From CATOSP01 sp965204715 (lineage in GTDB: Bacteria > Chloroflexota > Dehalococcoidia > Lucifugimonadales > UBA3495): a stretch of DNA of 64,000 bases. Shown here piece by piece: positions 24,963 to 33,026 of the stretch. The position numbers and the translations under genes were made by a program. Under the pieces are notes generated by a model. That model saw nothing but the letters and a program-made list of their open reading frames with translations, made no database searches and was not told where the DNA came from. The stretch lies in assembly GCA_965204715.1 (NCBI GenBank), contig OZ242009.1, forward strand, positions 2,294,001-2,358,000. The letters are read 5' to 3'. How positions within the stretch are numbered: the first letter of the stretch is position 1; each line of letters starts with the position of its first letter.

Positions 24963-25940
24963 TTACCTGCGGCGCAGCCTTGGGTTGGCTACTTCGTCCA
25001 GGGCCCGGCCCACGAGGTAGAAGGTGCTGCACAGCAGGGTGATAGAGGCTCCGGCAGGGACGATGAGCCACCAGTATTTTGTGCCTCCGAGGATGTAACC
25101 GGCGGTGTTTGCGGTGTGAATCATGATTCCCCAGCTCATGCGGATGTTGAGCAGGCCGAAGTAGGACAGCACAGCCTCGGAGAAGATGGCCCCGGTTACG
25201 GTGAACATCATGTAGAGGAAGGAGAGGGGAAGCAGGTTGGGGACGATATGAACGAGGATGATGTGGAAGCGGCCTCCTCCGGCAACACGGGCCGCCTCGA
25301 TGTACGGCTTGACGCTGATGCTGAGGGCTTGGGACTTGAAGATTATCGCCGAGCCGCCGAACCCGCCCAGAACGCCAATCAGCAAGGCCAGCATGAACAG
25401 GTTCAGGTCGAACAGGGCGCTGAGCACGATTAGCAGGGACAGGCCGGGCAGCGAGACCACCAGGTCCGCCAGCCGCATGAACAAGGTGTCCACTATGCCG
25501 CCGTAGTAGGCTGCTACCGCTCCAACCAAAGTGGCGATTGAGACGGTGACCAGGGCTGCCACTATTCCCAGGATGAACTCGGAGGCGGTGCTGGACAGCA
25601 ATTGACTCAGCACGTCACGCCCGAGCGGGTCGGTGCCCAGCAGGTGTTTCCAGGATGGGGGGGCGGGCTGCTCGATTTGGTCGAAGGCGTAGCCTGTCAC
25701 CGGGTCGTAAGTCGCTTCGTCCCAGACGGTGGCCATCAGGATGGGATGGGAGATGGCCATGAGGGCGAATATGATTATCACCGCCAGACCGATAACACCG
25801 ATGCGGCTTTCCACGAAGATGCTCCAGCCCTCCCGGAAGCCTCGAAGGGCAAGACGAATCCTGGCCGCCGTGAGATTGGCCGACGCTGACTCCATCCCGT
25901 GGGATGGCACGGATGCTCGCGGTTCTGTTTCCGGGGTCAC
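24963..25940 (-). CDS. Oligopeptide ABC transporter permease (OppC/DppC type)
   Basis: A 325-aa inner-membrane permease with about six transmembrane helices, an OppC-type N-terminal extension (SRIGVIGLAVIIIFALMAISHP), LLGTDPLGRDVLSQLLSS and the EAA loop (YIEAARVAGGGRFHIILVHIVPNLL). The frame is open to 26438, but that part overlaps the upstream permease. The GTG at 25940 overlaps the previous stop by 4 bp (GTGA) and is the likely start, by translational coupling. Confidence 0.93.
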   Translation of the reverse strand: MTPETEPRASVPSHGMESASANLTAARIRLALRGFREGWSIFVESRIGVIGLAVIIIFALMAISHPILMATVWDEATYDPVTGYAFDQIEQPAPPSWKHLLGTDPLGRDVLSQLLSSTASEFILGIVAALVTVSIATLVGAVAAYYGGIVDTLFMRLADLVVSLPGLSLLIVLSALFDLNLFMLALLIGVLGGFGGSAIIFKSQALSISVKPYIEAARVAGGGRFHIILVHIVPNLLPLSFLYMMFTVTGAIFSEAVLSYFGLLNIRMSWGIMIHTANTAGYILGGTKYWWLIVPAGASITLLCSTFYLVGRALDEVANPRLRRR

Positions 25941-27118
25941 TGGTATCTGATCCTTGGGTCCAGGAAAGCGTAGAGCAGGTCCGCCACCAGGTGGGCGGTG
26001 AGAGCGAAGATTCCGATGAACACAAAGGCGGCCATTACCAGGGGCAAGTCCTGGCCCCGGACGGCTTGCAACAGGGTTAGCCCCAGCCCCGGCCAGGAGA
26101 AAACGGTCTCTATGATCACGCTGCCGTCGATGGCGAAAGCCAGGCTGTAGACCAGGCTGGTGGCCACCGGCAGCAGGGCGTTGCGCGCGGCGTGCTTGTC
26201 GCGGATCACGCTTTCCGGCAGGCCCTTGGCCCGGGCGGCCATCACAAAGTCCTCGCGCAGTGTTTCCAACATGCTGTTGCGAGTCAGCAGCATTGTGCCT
26301 GCGAAGGAAATCGAGGTCAGGGTGGCGATTGGCAAGACCATGTGCTTCACGATGTCCCATGCCAGATGCCCCACTCCGGACAGCGCCCAGGCTACCGGAA
26401 TGATTACCAATCCCAGCAATACCGCCGGGACCCACCATGCCAGTCTCGGAAGTCCGGGGACGGCACGGACGCGGAGGCTGCCGCCGCTGGCGGTCCGCCA
26501 GGCCAGCGTGACCAGCAGGAGAAATGCTGTGAACGCTCCGCCACTAATCAGCATCCGGTTGAAGATGTAGTCTGCACTTACATGGGCCTCCCGCCACAGG
26601 AGGGGATCAAGGAACTTGCCCAGAGGAAACCAACCTATCTGGAAGGCGAAGAGCCAGATGATCATCAGGGCGTACCAGGGAGTGAAGACCGTGGAGAGGG
26701 TCGCCCCGGAGATGGTCATGGTGTATTCCATGAACCCACCCCGGCGCCATGCCAGGGTCTTGCCCATGACGAAGCCGATGTAGAAGGAGATCACAGTGGC
26801 GGTGAGGAAGAGTACAGCGGTGCGTGGCAGCCTCTCGACGATCACTTCCAGCACCGTCCTCGGATAATGACTGAAAGACACGCCAAAGTTGCCGGTGAAG
26901 GAGTTGCGGATGTGGACGAGGTACTGCTCGCCGAGAGGCTTGTCCAGCCCGAAATTGGCCTGAATCTGGGCCCGCACCTCCGGCGGAAGGTCCGGGTTTT
27001 GGGCGTAGACGGATGTGTAGTCGCCGGGTTGGGCCTGGACCAGGAAGAAGGCCAGGGTGATAATCAGGAACAGGGTCACCAAGTTTTGGCCCAGCCGCCG
27101 TGCGGTGTAGGCGAGCAT
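25937..27118 (-). CDS. Oligopeptide ABC transporter permease (OppB/DppB type)
   Basis: A 393-aa permease, somewhat longer than the usual 310-340 because of an extra hydrophobic loop around residues 190-240. The N-terminal TARRLGQNLVTLFLIITLAFFLVQAQPGD is typical of OppB, and the coupling (EAA) loop is MAARAKGLPESVIRDKHAARNALLP. It forms the pore with the OppC-type protein, which it overlaps by 4 bp. It lies 61 bp downstream of the binding-protein gene. Confidence 0.93.
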   Translation of the reverse strand: MLAYTARRLGQNLVTLFLIITLAFFLVQAQPGDYTSVYAQNPDLPPEVRAQIQANFGLDKPLGEQYLVHIRNSFTGNFGVSFSHYPRTVLEVIVERLPRTAVLFLTATVISFYIGFVMGKTLAWRRGGFMEYTMTISGATLSTVFTPWYALMIIWLFAFQIGWFPLGKFLDPLLWREAHVSADYIFNRMLISGGAFTAFLLLVTLAWRTASGGSLRVRAVPGLPRLAWWVPAVLLGLVIIPVAWALSGVGHLAWDIVKHMVLPIATLTSISFAGTMLLTRNSMLETLREDFVMAARAKGLPESVIRDKHAARNALLPVATSLVYSLAFAIDGSVIIETVFSWPGLGLTLLQAVRGQDLPLVMAAFVFIGIFALTAHLVADLLYAFLDPRIRYQ

Positions 27119-27179
27119 CAGCGCCTAACTTCCGGTCCCGGAGTTGGGTGGTCTTCCAGTCCCATCGTCCCTTCTCCGG

Positions 27180-29213
27180 TTACTTGATGGATACGGTCCC
27201 GGGAAGCCCGCCAGATCCTTGCAAGCCTCTCAGAGTTGATGTATATGGGAACTCCAGCCGGTCCTTGCGGTAGGTCTCCAGAATGGGCGTGGTGAACAGG
27301 ACGACGTAAGGAAGGTCTTCGGCGAGGAACTCCTGCATCTTGAACACCTGGTCCCTGGCGGCGTTAAGGTCGGTCTCGACAAGGAGGCCGTCGGCGAGCT
27401 TGTCGAACTCCGAATTGGAGTAAGCACCAAAGTTGAGACCATCTCCCTCTGCGTGGCGGGTGTGGAAGAAGGCTTCCAGGTAGTCAGGGAAATTGGACAG
27501 CCCCCAACCGAGAATCCAGAGGTCGAAAGACTCCGGGTCTCTGATTTTTTCGACGATTACGTTGAAGTCGGTAAGGCGGGCTTTGGCCGGGACCCCGATG
27601 TCGTTCAGCCACCGCTCAATCCAGATGGCGAAGGTGGAACGCAAGGGGTCATATCCGGGTGATGGAGCGAGGATTTCCAACTCGGGCATGGGGTCCCCGT
27701 TGGGCAATCGCAGACCCTCTCCCACTTCCTGGACCGTTCCGTTCTCGCTGACCTCCGGTTCCTGCTCCCAAGTGAACCCGGCCTCCTTGAGGATTCGGAC
27801 TGCCTCGGCGTGGCGCTCGGCGCGGCTCAGGCCCTTGCCAATCAGGGGCACGTCGGGGTTGTACCAGAAACCATTGCCTTCAGGCACGGTAGTGTACATA
27901 GGCAGGGCCACGCCCTGGAGCACGGTGTTGCTCAAGAACTCTTTGTCAATGAGGGTCGCCACGGCGTGACGGAACGCCTTGTTGTCCATTGGGGCCTTGC
28001 GGAAGTTGAAACCCAGGTAACGGAACCCGGCGCTGGGGTTCTCCAGGTTGGCCAGTTCCGGCTCCCCGGTAAGCTGTTCCTGAAGGCCCCTTTGCAGTCC
28101 CAGCGGGTTGAGCATGAAGTCGATGTCCCCCTTCTTCAATGCCAAGACAGCGGCTTCCTGGTTGCCGTGGATGCTATATATGGCGCTGTCCACGAAGGGG
28201 CCGGTAGTGTATTCGAGTACCTTGTCCCCGGACGGGTCTCCGTAGGCGGAGAATTCGTACACGCCGGGCTTGTTCGCAGCATAAGCGCCGTTGGCGTAAT
28301 GGACTGTCTCCGCACCGGCGAAGTAATAACCGGGGTTCTTGGCATTTTCGGCGAATGCGCCCTTTTCCCACTTATTGAAGGTGAAGCCGCCAGCGCTTGG
28401 CTCGTCTTCCGGCACATGCCCGTACAACACCTTCTGTTGTTCTACGACATCTGATTCCTGCTTGGCCTGTTCTACTATCGGCTCCCAATAGGCTTTCGAG
28501 ATCATGGGCATGAAGGCGAGGCCGAACTGCCACCGTGCCAAGCCCGGCATCTGCTTGAAGTAAATCTTGAGCTTGTGGGGACCGAGGGCCTCAGCGTGGT
28601 CGAAGAACTCGTTGTCGACGATTGACGACCAGTTTCCGGTCAACAGCAAGTCGCGGACGGTGTGGGCAGTGAAAACGAAGTCCTCGGCTGTCACCTCGTT
28701 GCCGTCGCTCCATAGGATGCCCTCCTTGAGTTCAACCTCGGTGGTCCAGAGGTTCTTGCCGTCAACAGTTTCCTCGACCAATGGTGTCGGGAAGCCGGCG
28801 GCAGTTGATGGCACCCAGTCAAAACGTTGGGCGGAGAGGCTGTACAGGCTGGGCTTACCGCCCAGAACGTAGGAATTCCAGATCGTCCCGTCGGGACCCT
28901 GGTAAGACCAGTAATTGGTGGTAGTTAGGTCCTCGAATATGCCAAGCTGGTACACCTGCGGTCCGGTAGCCCCAGCAGCCGGTGGTTGAGGCGCGGAAGT
29001 TGGAGACGCCGGCACTTCTCGGATGACTTCTTTGACCACTTCCTTGGGGACTTCTACGCGGACCTCCTTCTCTACGACCTTCTCCACCGGCACTTCTTTT
29101 TCAACTTCAACCTCTCTAATGACTTCCCTGGTGCAGGCCATGAGGGCAAGCATGGCTATCAACAAGGCGATAACGATTGACGTGCTGGTGAATGGAGAAA
29201 CACCACGAGACAT
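27180..29213 (-). CDS. ABC transporter substrate-binding lipoprotein (family 5)
   Basis: A 677-aa extracytoplasmic peptide/solute-binding protein. The GTG-ATG pair at 29216/29213 follows GGGAGAAA; the ATG is preferred. A signal peptide with lipobox LALMAC is followed by an unusual charged tether of repeated V-E-K-E-V/REV units (about residues 29-65), then the SBP_bac_5 domain: ILWSDGNEVTAEDFVFTAH is the family signature near residue 170. The tether probably forms an extended stalk from the lipid anchor. It leads the five-gene operon. The ligand (peptide or other polar solute) cannot be read. Confidence 0.93.
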   Translation of the reverse strand: MSRGVSPFTSTSIVIALLIAMLALMACTREVIREVEVEKEVPVEKVVEKEVRVEVPKEVVKEVIREVPASPTSAPQPPAAGATGPQVYQLGIFEDLTTTNYWSYQGPDGTIWNSYVLGGKPSLYSLSAQRFDWVPSTAAGFPTPLVEETVDGKNLWTTEVELKEGILWSDGNEVTAEDFVFTAHTVRDLLLTGNWSSIVDNEFFDHAEALGPHKLKIYFKQMPGLARWQFGLAFMPMISKAYWEPIVEQAKQESDVVEQQKVLYGHVPEDEPSAGGFTFNKWEKGAFAENAKNPGYYFAGAETVHYANGAYAANKPGVYEFSAYGDPSGDKVLEYTTGPFVDSAIYSIHGNQEAAVLALKKGDIDFMLNPLGLQRGLQEQLTGEPELANLENPSAGFRYLGFNFRKAPMDNKAFRHAVATLIDKEFLSNTVLQGVALPMYTTVPEGNGFWYNPDVPLIGKGLSRAERHAEAVRILKEAGFTWEQEPEVSENGTVQEVGEGLRLPNGDPMPELEILAPSPGYDPLRSTFAIWIERWLNDIGVPAKARLTDFNVIVEKIRDPESFDLWILGWGLSNFPDYLEAFFHTRHAEGDGLNFGAYSNSEFDKLADGLLVETDLNAARDQVFKMQEFLAEDLPYVVLFTTPILETYRKDRLEFPYTSTLRGLQGSGGLPGTVSIK

Positions 29214-29472
29214 CACTTTCTCCCTGTGTAGTGGACTGGATTCAGATGGAGGTCAGTGGCACCGCACTTCAAGCCAGTTGGGCCCATGCCGTGAATGCCG
29301 ATGCGCCCGACCCCAATCTCAACCTCTGCTGAAATCATACGCACCGAATACGATGGTGACAAGAGCATCGGATTTCAGCTATGAGTCCCCTTGAAGGTCA
29401 GGAAGCGGGTATGGCGCATTGGCAGAGAAGTTGTTGGAGCCACCTGGTCCAGCCAGCCGCTCCCCGTCGCGT

Positions 29473-30033
29473 CTAGTAGAACTTGATGTTGACGGGCGCT
29501 TCGCAGTCTGTTGAGGCAATGTCTTCCTCCCCTTCCTGCCCATCACAGACGTCCATACCCGATCCGCCAATCAGGATGTCGTCTCCCGGTCCACCGTGGA
29601 GCACGTCCGAATCAGGTCCGCCAACAAGCAGGTCGTTAGCAGCCCCGCCAGCCAGGTAATCATCGCCGAGGGAACTAAACAGGAAGTCGCTGTCTTCGCC
29701 TCCGCTCAGGAAGTCGTTGCCTTCGCGGCTGAACAAGAAGTCGAACCCTGCGCCTCCCATAAGGATGTCCCTCCCGCTCCCGGAGACAATTACATCATTG
29801 CCATCCATTCCGAAGATGACCAGGTCTGCCGTCGACCCGGCGCAGTCGATGAGATCGCCGCCAGGGGAACCGTACACTGCGAAACCCATCTGGCGGAAGC
29901 CGAAGCCCTCGCAGCTTACCTGGGCATGGGCCGCGTCACCGGAGCCGACGATGCCTATGCCGATGGCCAGCGCCAGTGCGACGCCCAGTTTCCATTTCCA
30001 GGGAAGCACCCGCCGGAGGACGTTTTGATGCAT
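29473..30033 (-). CDS. Secreted RTX-type calcium-binding repeat protein
   Basis: A 186-aa protein with a signal peptide (LGVALALAIGIGIVGSGDAAHA) and, from about residue 58, a run of nonapeptide repeats of the GGxGxDxLxG kind (GMDGNDVIV, GGAGFDFLF, GGAANDLLVGG, GGPGDDILIGG), which form a calcium-filled parallel beta roll. There is no toxin or protease domain and no obvious C-terminal type I secretion tail, so a Sec-exported surface or matrix protein is likely. The four cysteines near the two ends could form disulfides. Monocistronic; the 260-bp gap toward the transporter shows no gene. Confidence 0.85.
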   Translation of the reverse strand: MHQNVLRRVLPWKWKLGVALALAIGIGIVGSGDAAHAQVSCEGFGFRQMGFAVYGSPGGDLIDCAGSTADLVIFGMDGNDVIVSGSGRDILMGGAGFDFLFSREGNDFLSGGEDSDFLFSSLGDDYLAGGAANDLLVGGPDSDVLHGGPGDDILIGGSGMDVCDGQEGEEDIASTDCEAPVNIKFY

Positions 30034-30221
30034 GAATCTCCGTCTATCGGTTGAACGCCGGTTACGCCCAAGGTTAACATATCATGCCAGAACATCCTAG
30101 CTTCTGCTGAGGCCGCAACCGAATTATTCCCGAGTGTGACGGTCCGTTGGCAGGGTAGCGACTGCCTCGACCTGGCTTGAAACCTCGACAACCGCACGCC
30201 GCCCGATTAACATGTCTGACT

Positions 30222-31676
30222 ATGGCGACAGTCTCCACGTCACCGGTAATCAAGGCGGTCCGCTACCAGTTGGTCCATGCTCCCGGACTGGTGCGGCACG
30301 GCTCCAAGCCATCCCGAGAGATTGCCAGACGCCCTGAACTTTTGGGGGACGTCACTTCCCATTTACGTTGCTATGAGGATGCCTTAGCATACCCTCCCAA
30401 CCACGTCTTTCTGGGCGGCATGTCGCCCGATGGTCTTCTGGAGATAGAGCGTCCCTGGTTCCAAGCCACAGGGGAAGACCCGCGCTGGCAACCATTCGGT
30501 GAAGTCATGCCTGAGGAGGAGCTATACGGACTCCTCAAGGTTGCGGATGCCTTCAATCTGGCCTCGTTGGAAGAGGGGTTCGCCGCCCGGTGCCGCGAGG
30601 CTCTCAGTGGACACAAACTAATCCGGGAAGAGGAACTTCAGTCCCTGAGCGATGGGCGGCCCTTCCCGGCCATTGAGGAACAGGCTGCCGACACTGAGAA
30701 GTCTCTTCCCCTGTATCTCCGGGACGGGACGCTCGTGGGGTGCATCAGCCGCGCTCACGAGGAGGACGCATCGCTGACCGCCGATGTGGTGCTGGAGAAC
30801 CTGGCCTGCAAGGTCACGGCGGCGATGGCCCTGCGGACGCTGCTGGAAGACAGCCGGACCGACCCGGCTGAAATCGACTATGTACTGAACACCGGTGAGG
30901 AAGCCGTGGGTGAACGTTACCAGCGGGGCGGCGGTAACCTGGCCAAGGCGGTGGCCGAAATGTGCGGCCTGCCCAATGCTTCCGGGTCGGACATCAAAGC
31001 CTTCTGCTGTGGCCCTGTTCACGCATTGGTAATAGCCGGCGCACTGGTGAGTTCCGGGGTGTACCGTCACGTCGCTGTCGTCGGCGGTTGCTCATTGGCA
31101 AAGCTGGGAATGAAGTTCCAAGGCCATCTGCACCACGACCAGCCCGTACTTGAGGACACGTTGGCGTCGGTTGCAGTGCTGGTAGGACCGGACGATGGGG
31201 TGAGTCCCGTGCTGCGTATGGACTCGGTGGGTAAACACCCCGTGGGAGCCGGTTCCAGCCAGCAAGCCATTTTCTCCGAGCTGGTTACGACACCTCTGGA
31301 CCGTCTGGGGCTGAAGTTTGGCGACATCGACAAGTACGCCACGGAGCTGCACAACCCCGAGTTGACCGAACCTGCGGGGAGTGGGAACGTGCCCCAACTC
31401 AACTACCGGCTCATCGGTGCGCTGGCGACCCTCAAGGGCGAAATAGACCGGGAAGGTCTTCCGAAATTCGTCGAGACCCACGGTATGCCTGGGTTCTCGC
31501 CGACCCAGGGGCACATTGCATCCGCCGCTCCGTTCCTGGGCCACGCGGTGGAGGAGATCGTGGGCGGGCGGATGCAACGCTCGATGTTCCTGGCCAAGGG
31601 CAGCCTGTTCCTGGGACGAATGACCCAAATGTCCGACGGGATGTCGTTCATCCTGGAGGCCAACCCAGGCGGCTGA
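30222..31676 (+). CDS. Glycine/sarcosine/betaine reductase component C beta subunit-like (GrdC)
   Basis: A 484-aa thiolase-fold (FabH/KAS III-related) protein. The opening VIKAVRYQLVHAPGLVRHGSKPSRE and the later SDIKAFCCGPVHALVIAGALVSSG, where Cys262/263 lie at the expected acyl-cysteine position, match GrdC, the component that passes the two-carbon group from selenoprotein A to phosphate. GrdC is normally about 510 aa and works with GrdD, for which no gene is seen here. The ATG at 30222 lacks a Shine-Dalgarno; an in-frame TTG at 30177 is less plausible. It lies upstream of a DUF1326 gene and a GrdA selenoprotein gene on the same strand. Confidence 0.8.
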   Translation: MATVSTSPVIKAVRYQLVHAPGLVRHGSKPSREIARRPELLGDVTSHLRCYEDALAYPPNHVFLGGMSPDGLLEIERPWFQATGEDPRWQPFGEVMPEEELYGLLKVADAFNLASLEEGFAARCREALSGHKLIREEELQSLSDGRPFPAIEEQAADTEKSLPLYLRDGTLVGCISRAHEEDASLTADVVLENLACKVTAAMALRTLLEDSRTDPAEIDYVLNTGEEAVGERYQRGGGNLAKAVAEMCGLPNASGSDIKAFCCGPVHALVIAGALVSSGVYRHVAVVGGCSLAKLGMKFQGHLHHDQPVLEDTLASVAVLVGPDDGVSPVLRMDSVGKHPVGAGSSQQAIFSELVTTPLDRLGLKFGDIDKYATELHNPELTEPAGSGNVPQLNYRLIGALATLKGEIDREGLPKFVETHGMPGFSPTQGHIASAAPFLGHAVEEIVGGRMQRSMFLAKGSLFLGRMTQMSDGMSFILEANPGG

Positions 31677-31728
31677 CGGGCCCGGACACCAGCCCCGGCA
31701 ATTCCTTTCCGGCAAGGAGAATCCCGCT

Positions 31729-32331
31729 ATGGCTTACACTCTTGAAGGCAGTATTCTTGAAGTGTGCGACTGCAAGGTGCTCTGCCCCTGCTGGATCGGG
31801 GAAGACCCGGACAATGGGACGTGCGATTCGGTGATCGCGTATCACGTGGACAAGGGCAACATTGAGGGCGTAGATGTGTCGGGGCTGACTATGGCGATGG
31901 TGGCGCATATTCCCGGAAACGTCCTCAACGGCAACTTTCGCACGATGACATTCGTCGATGACCGGGCAAGCATAGAGCAGGAACAAGCGCTGTTGATGGC
32001 GTTTGCCGGGAAGCTCGGAGGGCCGCTGGAAGACCTGTCCAAGCTCGTGGGGGAGATGGTTGGTGTGGAACGTGCACCCATAACGTTTGAAGTCCAGAGA
32101 GGGAAGGGGACCCTTCGTATCGGGGCCGATGCCGAGGCGGTGATGGAGCCTTACCGGGGTCCCTCTGGGGAGGTAACCACCCTGAACGAAAGCATATTTT
32201 CGACCATTCCCGGCAGCCCCGCGTATGTGGCCAAGGCGTCCAAGTACTGGGTGAAGAACGCAGCGGTTGGCCTGGACATTGATCTACAGGGCCACAACGC
32301 GATACAGGGAGCTTTCCGCTTCGAAGGGTGA
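31729..32331 (+). CDS. DUF1326 domain-containing protein
   Basis: A 200-aa protein with the DUF1326 hallmark: an N-terminal cysteine cluster, EGSILEVCDCKVLCPCWIGEDP, and the later DRASIEQEQALLMAFAGKLGGPLEDL. Five cysteines within the first 35 residues suggest metal or redox chemistry, but no function is established. AAGGAGA lies 10 nt before the ATG, and the gene is 52 bp after the GrdC-like gene, so co-transcription is likely. It is separated from the GrdA gene by a large palindromic element. Confidence 0.88.
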   Translation: MAYTLEGSILEVCDCKVLCPCWIGEDPDNGTCDSVIAYHVDKGNIEGVDVSGLTMAMVAHIPGNVLNGNFRTMTFVDDRASIEQEQALLMAFAGKLGGPLEDLSKLVGEMVGVERAPITFEVQRGKGTLRIGADAEAVMEPYRGPSGEVTTLNESIFSTIPGSPAYVAKASKYWVKNAAVGLDIDLQGHNAIQGAFRFEG

Positions 32332-32334
32332 GAA

Positions 32335-32448
32335 ACTATCTCAAAACCAGCCGGCGTTGCTTAAATCTGCTCGTGTGCGGTTGAAGTGTATGGATTCCCG
32401 CGAAGGCGGGAATGACGGCTTGGGTACTTCAACACGTTTTGAGATAGT
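32335..32448. repeat. 114-bp nested palindromic element (MITE/REP-like)
   Basis: The ends are a perfect 13-bp inverted repeat, ACTATCTCAAAAC (32335-32347) and its complement at 32436-32448. Inside, TTGAAGT/ACTTCAA (32381-32387 and 32426-32432) pair, and the core ATTCCCGC-GAAG-GCGGGAAT (32393-32412) is a perfect hairpin of the widespread REP type. The whole can fold into one long cruciform. It begins 3 bp after the DUF1326 stop and ends 76 bp before the GrdA gene, so it may tune read-through into it. No coding capacity. Confidence 0.82.
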
Positions 32449-32524
32449 CACCAAGTCAATGACCAATCCGGACGTCTGGTGAGGGCTTGGAGCAAGCACG
32501 GGACTTTATTGGGAGGGCTGGACA

Positions 32525-32980
32525 ATGAAACTGGAAGGCAAGAAGGTGATCGCGCTGGGAGAGCGTGACGGAGTCCAGGGCACGGCGATCGCCAACTGCG
32601 CCCGGAGTTCCGGCGCGGAGGTGGTGCTGGAGGTCACTTACTGCTTCGTTTGAACGGCCTCCGGCGCCCTTGACCTGGAGGGTCAGGAAGAGATCAAGCG
32701 CACGGTTGACCGGACCGGCACCGATAACCTTATGGTGCTGTTGGGCACTCCAACCCCGGAAAGCTCCAGGCTGTATGCAATGACCGTTGACCAGGGGGAC
32801 CCTGCCTGGGCCGGGGCGTTGGCCGGCGCTGCCCTGGGGCTGTCCGCGTACCACATCATCGAGCCGGAGATCAAGGAGCAGATAGACCCAGACACCTATG
32901 AGGCCGAGGTTGGCCTGGCCGAGTTGGTGTTGGACGTTGACGAGATCGCCAGGGCGCTTCAGGAGGTGCGTGGCGGTTAA
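32525..32980 (+). CDS. grdA: Selenoprotein GrdA (glycine/betaine/sarcosine reductase protein A), UGA read as selenocysteine
   Basis: The frame from the ATG at 32525 (GGGAGGG 7 nt upstream) is interrupted only by TGA at codon 43 and then stays open to TAA at 32980, giving 151 aa (GrdA is about 155-160). Around the TGA it reads TYCFV-U-TASGALDLEG, matching the diagnostic C-x-x-U GrdA motif (TECFVUTAAGAMDLE in clostridial proteins). The rest also fits: KKVIALGERDGVQG at the start, LMVLLGTP, AGALAGAALGL.AYHIIEPEIKEQID and a VLDVDEIA tail. In known systems the selenol carries the carboxymethyl group from component B to component C. A conventional ORF caller would lose residues 1-43 or call a pseudogene. 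Confidence 0.93.
32651..32685 (+). promoter_or_regulatory. Candidate bacterial SECIS hairpin in grdA
   Basis: Just after the UGA (32651-32653), CCTCCGG (32658-32664) can pair with CTGGAGG (32675-32681), 7 bp including one G-U, with a 10-nt loop. A competing hairpin is TGACC/GGTCA (32671-32675 with 32681-32685). Bacterial SECIS elements sit in the coding sequence directly 3' of the UGA, as here. Which fold SelB recognises cannot be decided. Confidence 0.5.
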
Positions 32981-33026
32981 GGGGTCTGCGCCGGTATGAA
33001 TTCACGGACGACCGGCCTGATCCCCA

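Noticed and set aside
25941..26438. Long N-terminal extension of the OppC-type permease
   Set aside because: It lies wholly within the OppB-type gene in another frame; the GTGA overlap at 25937-25940 is the natural junction.
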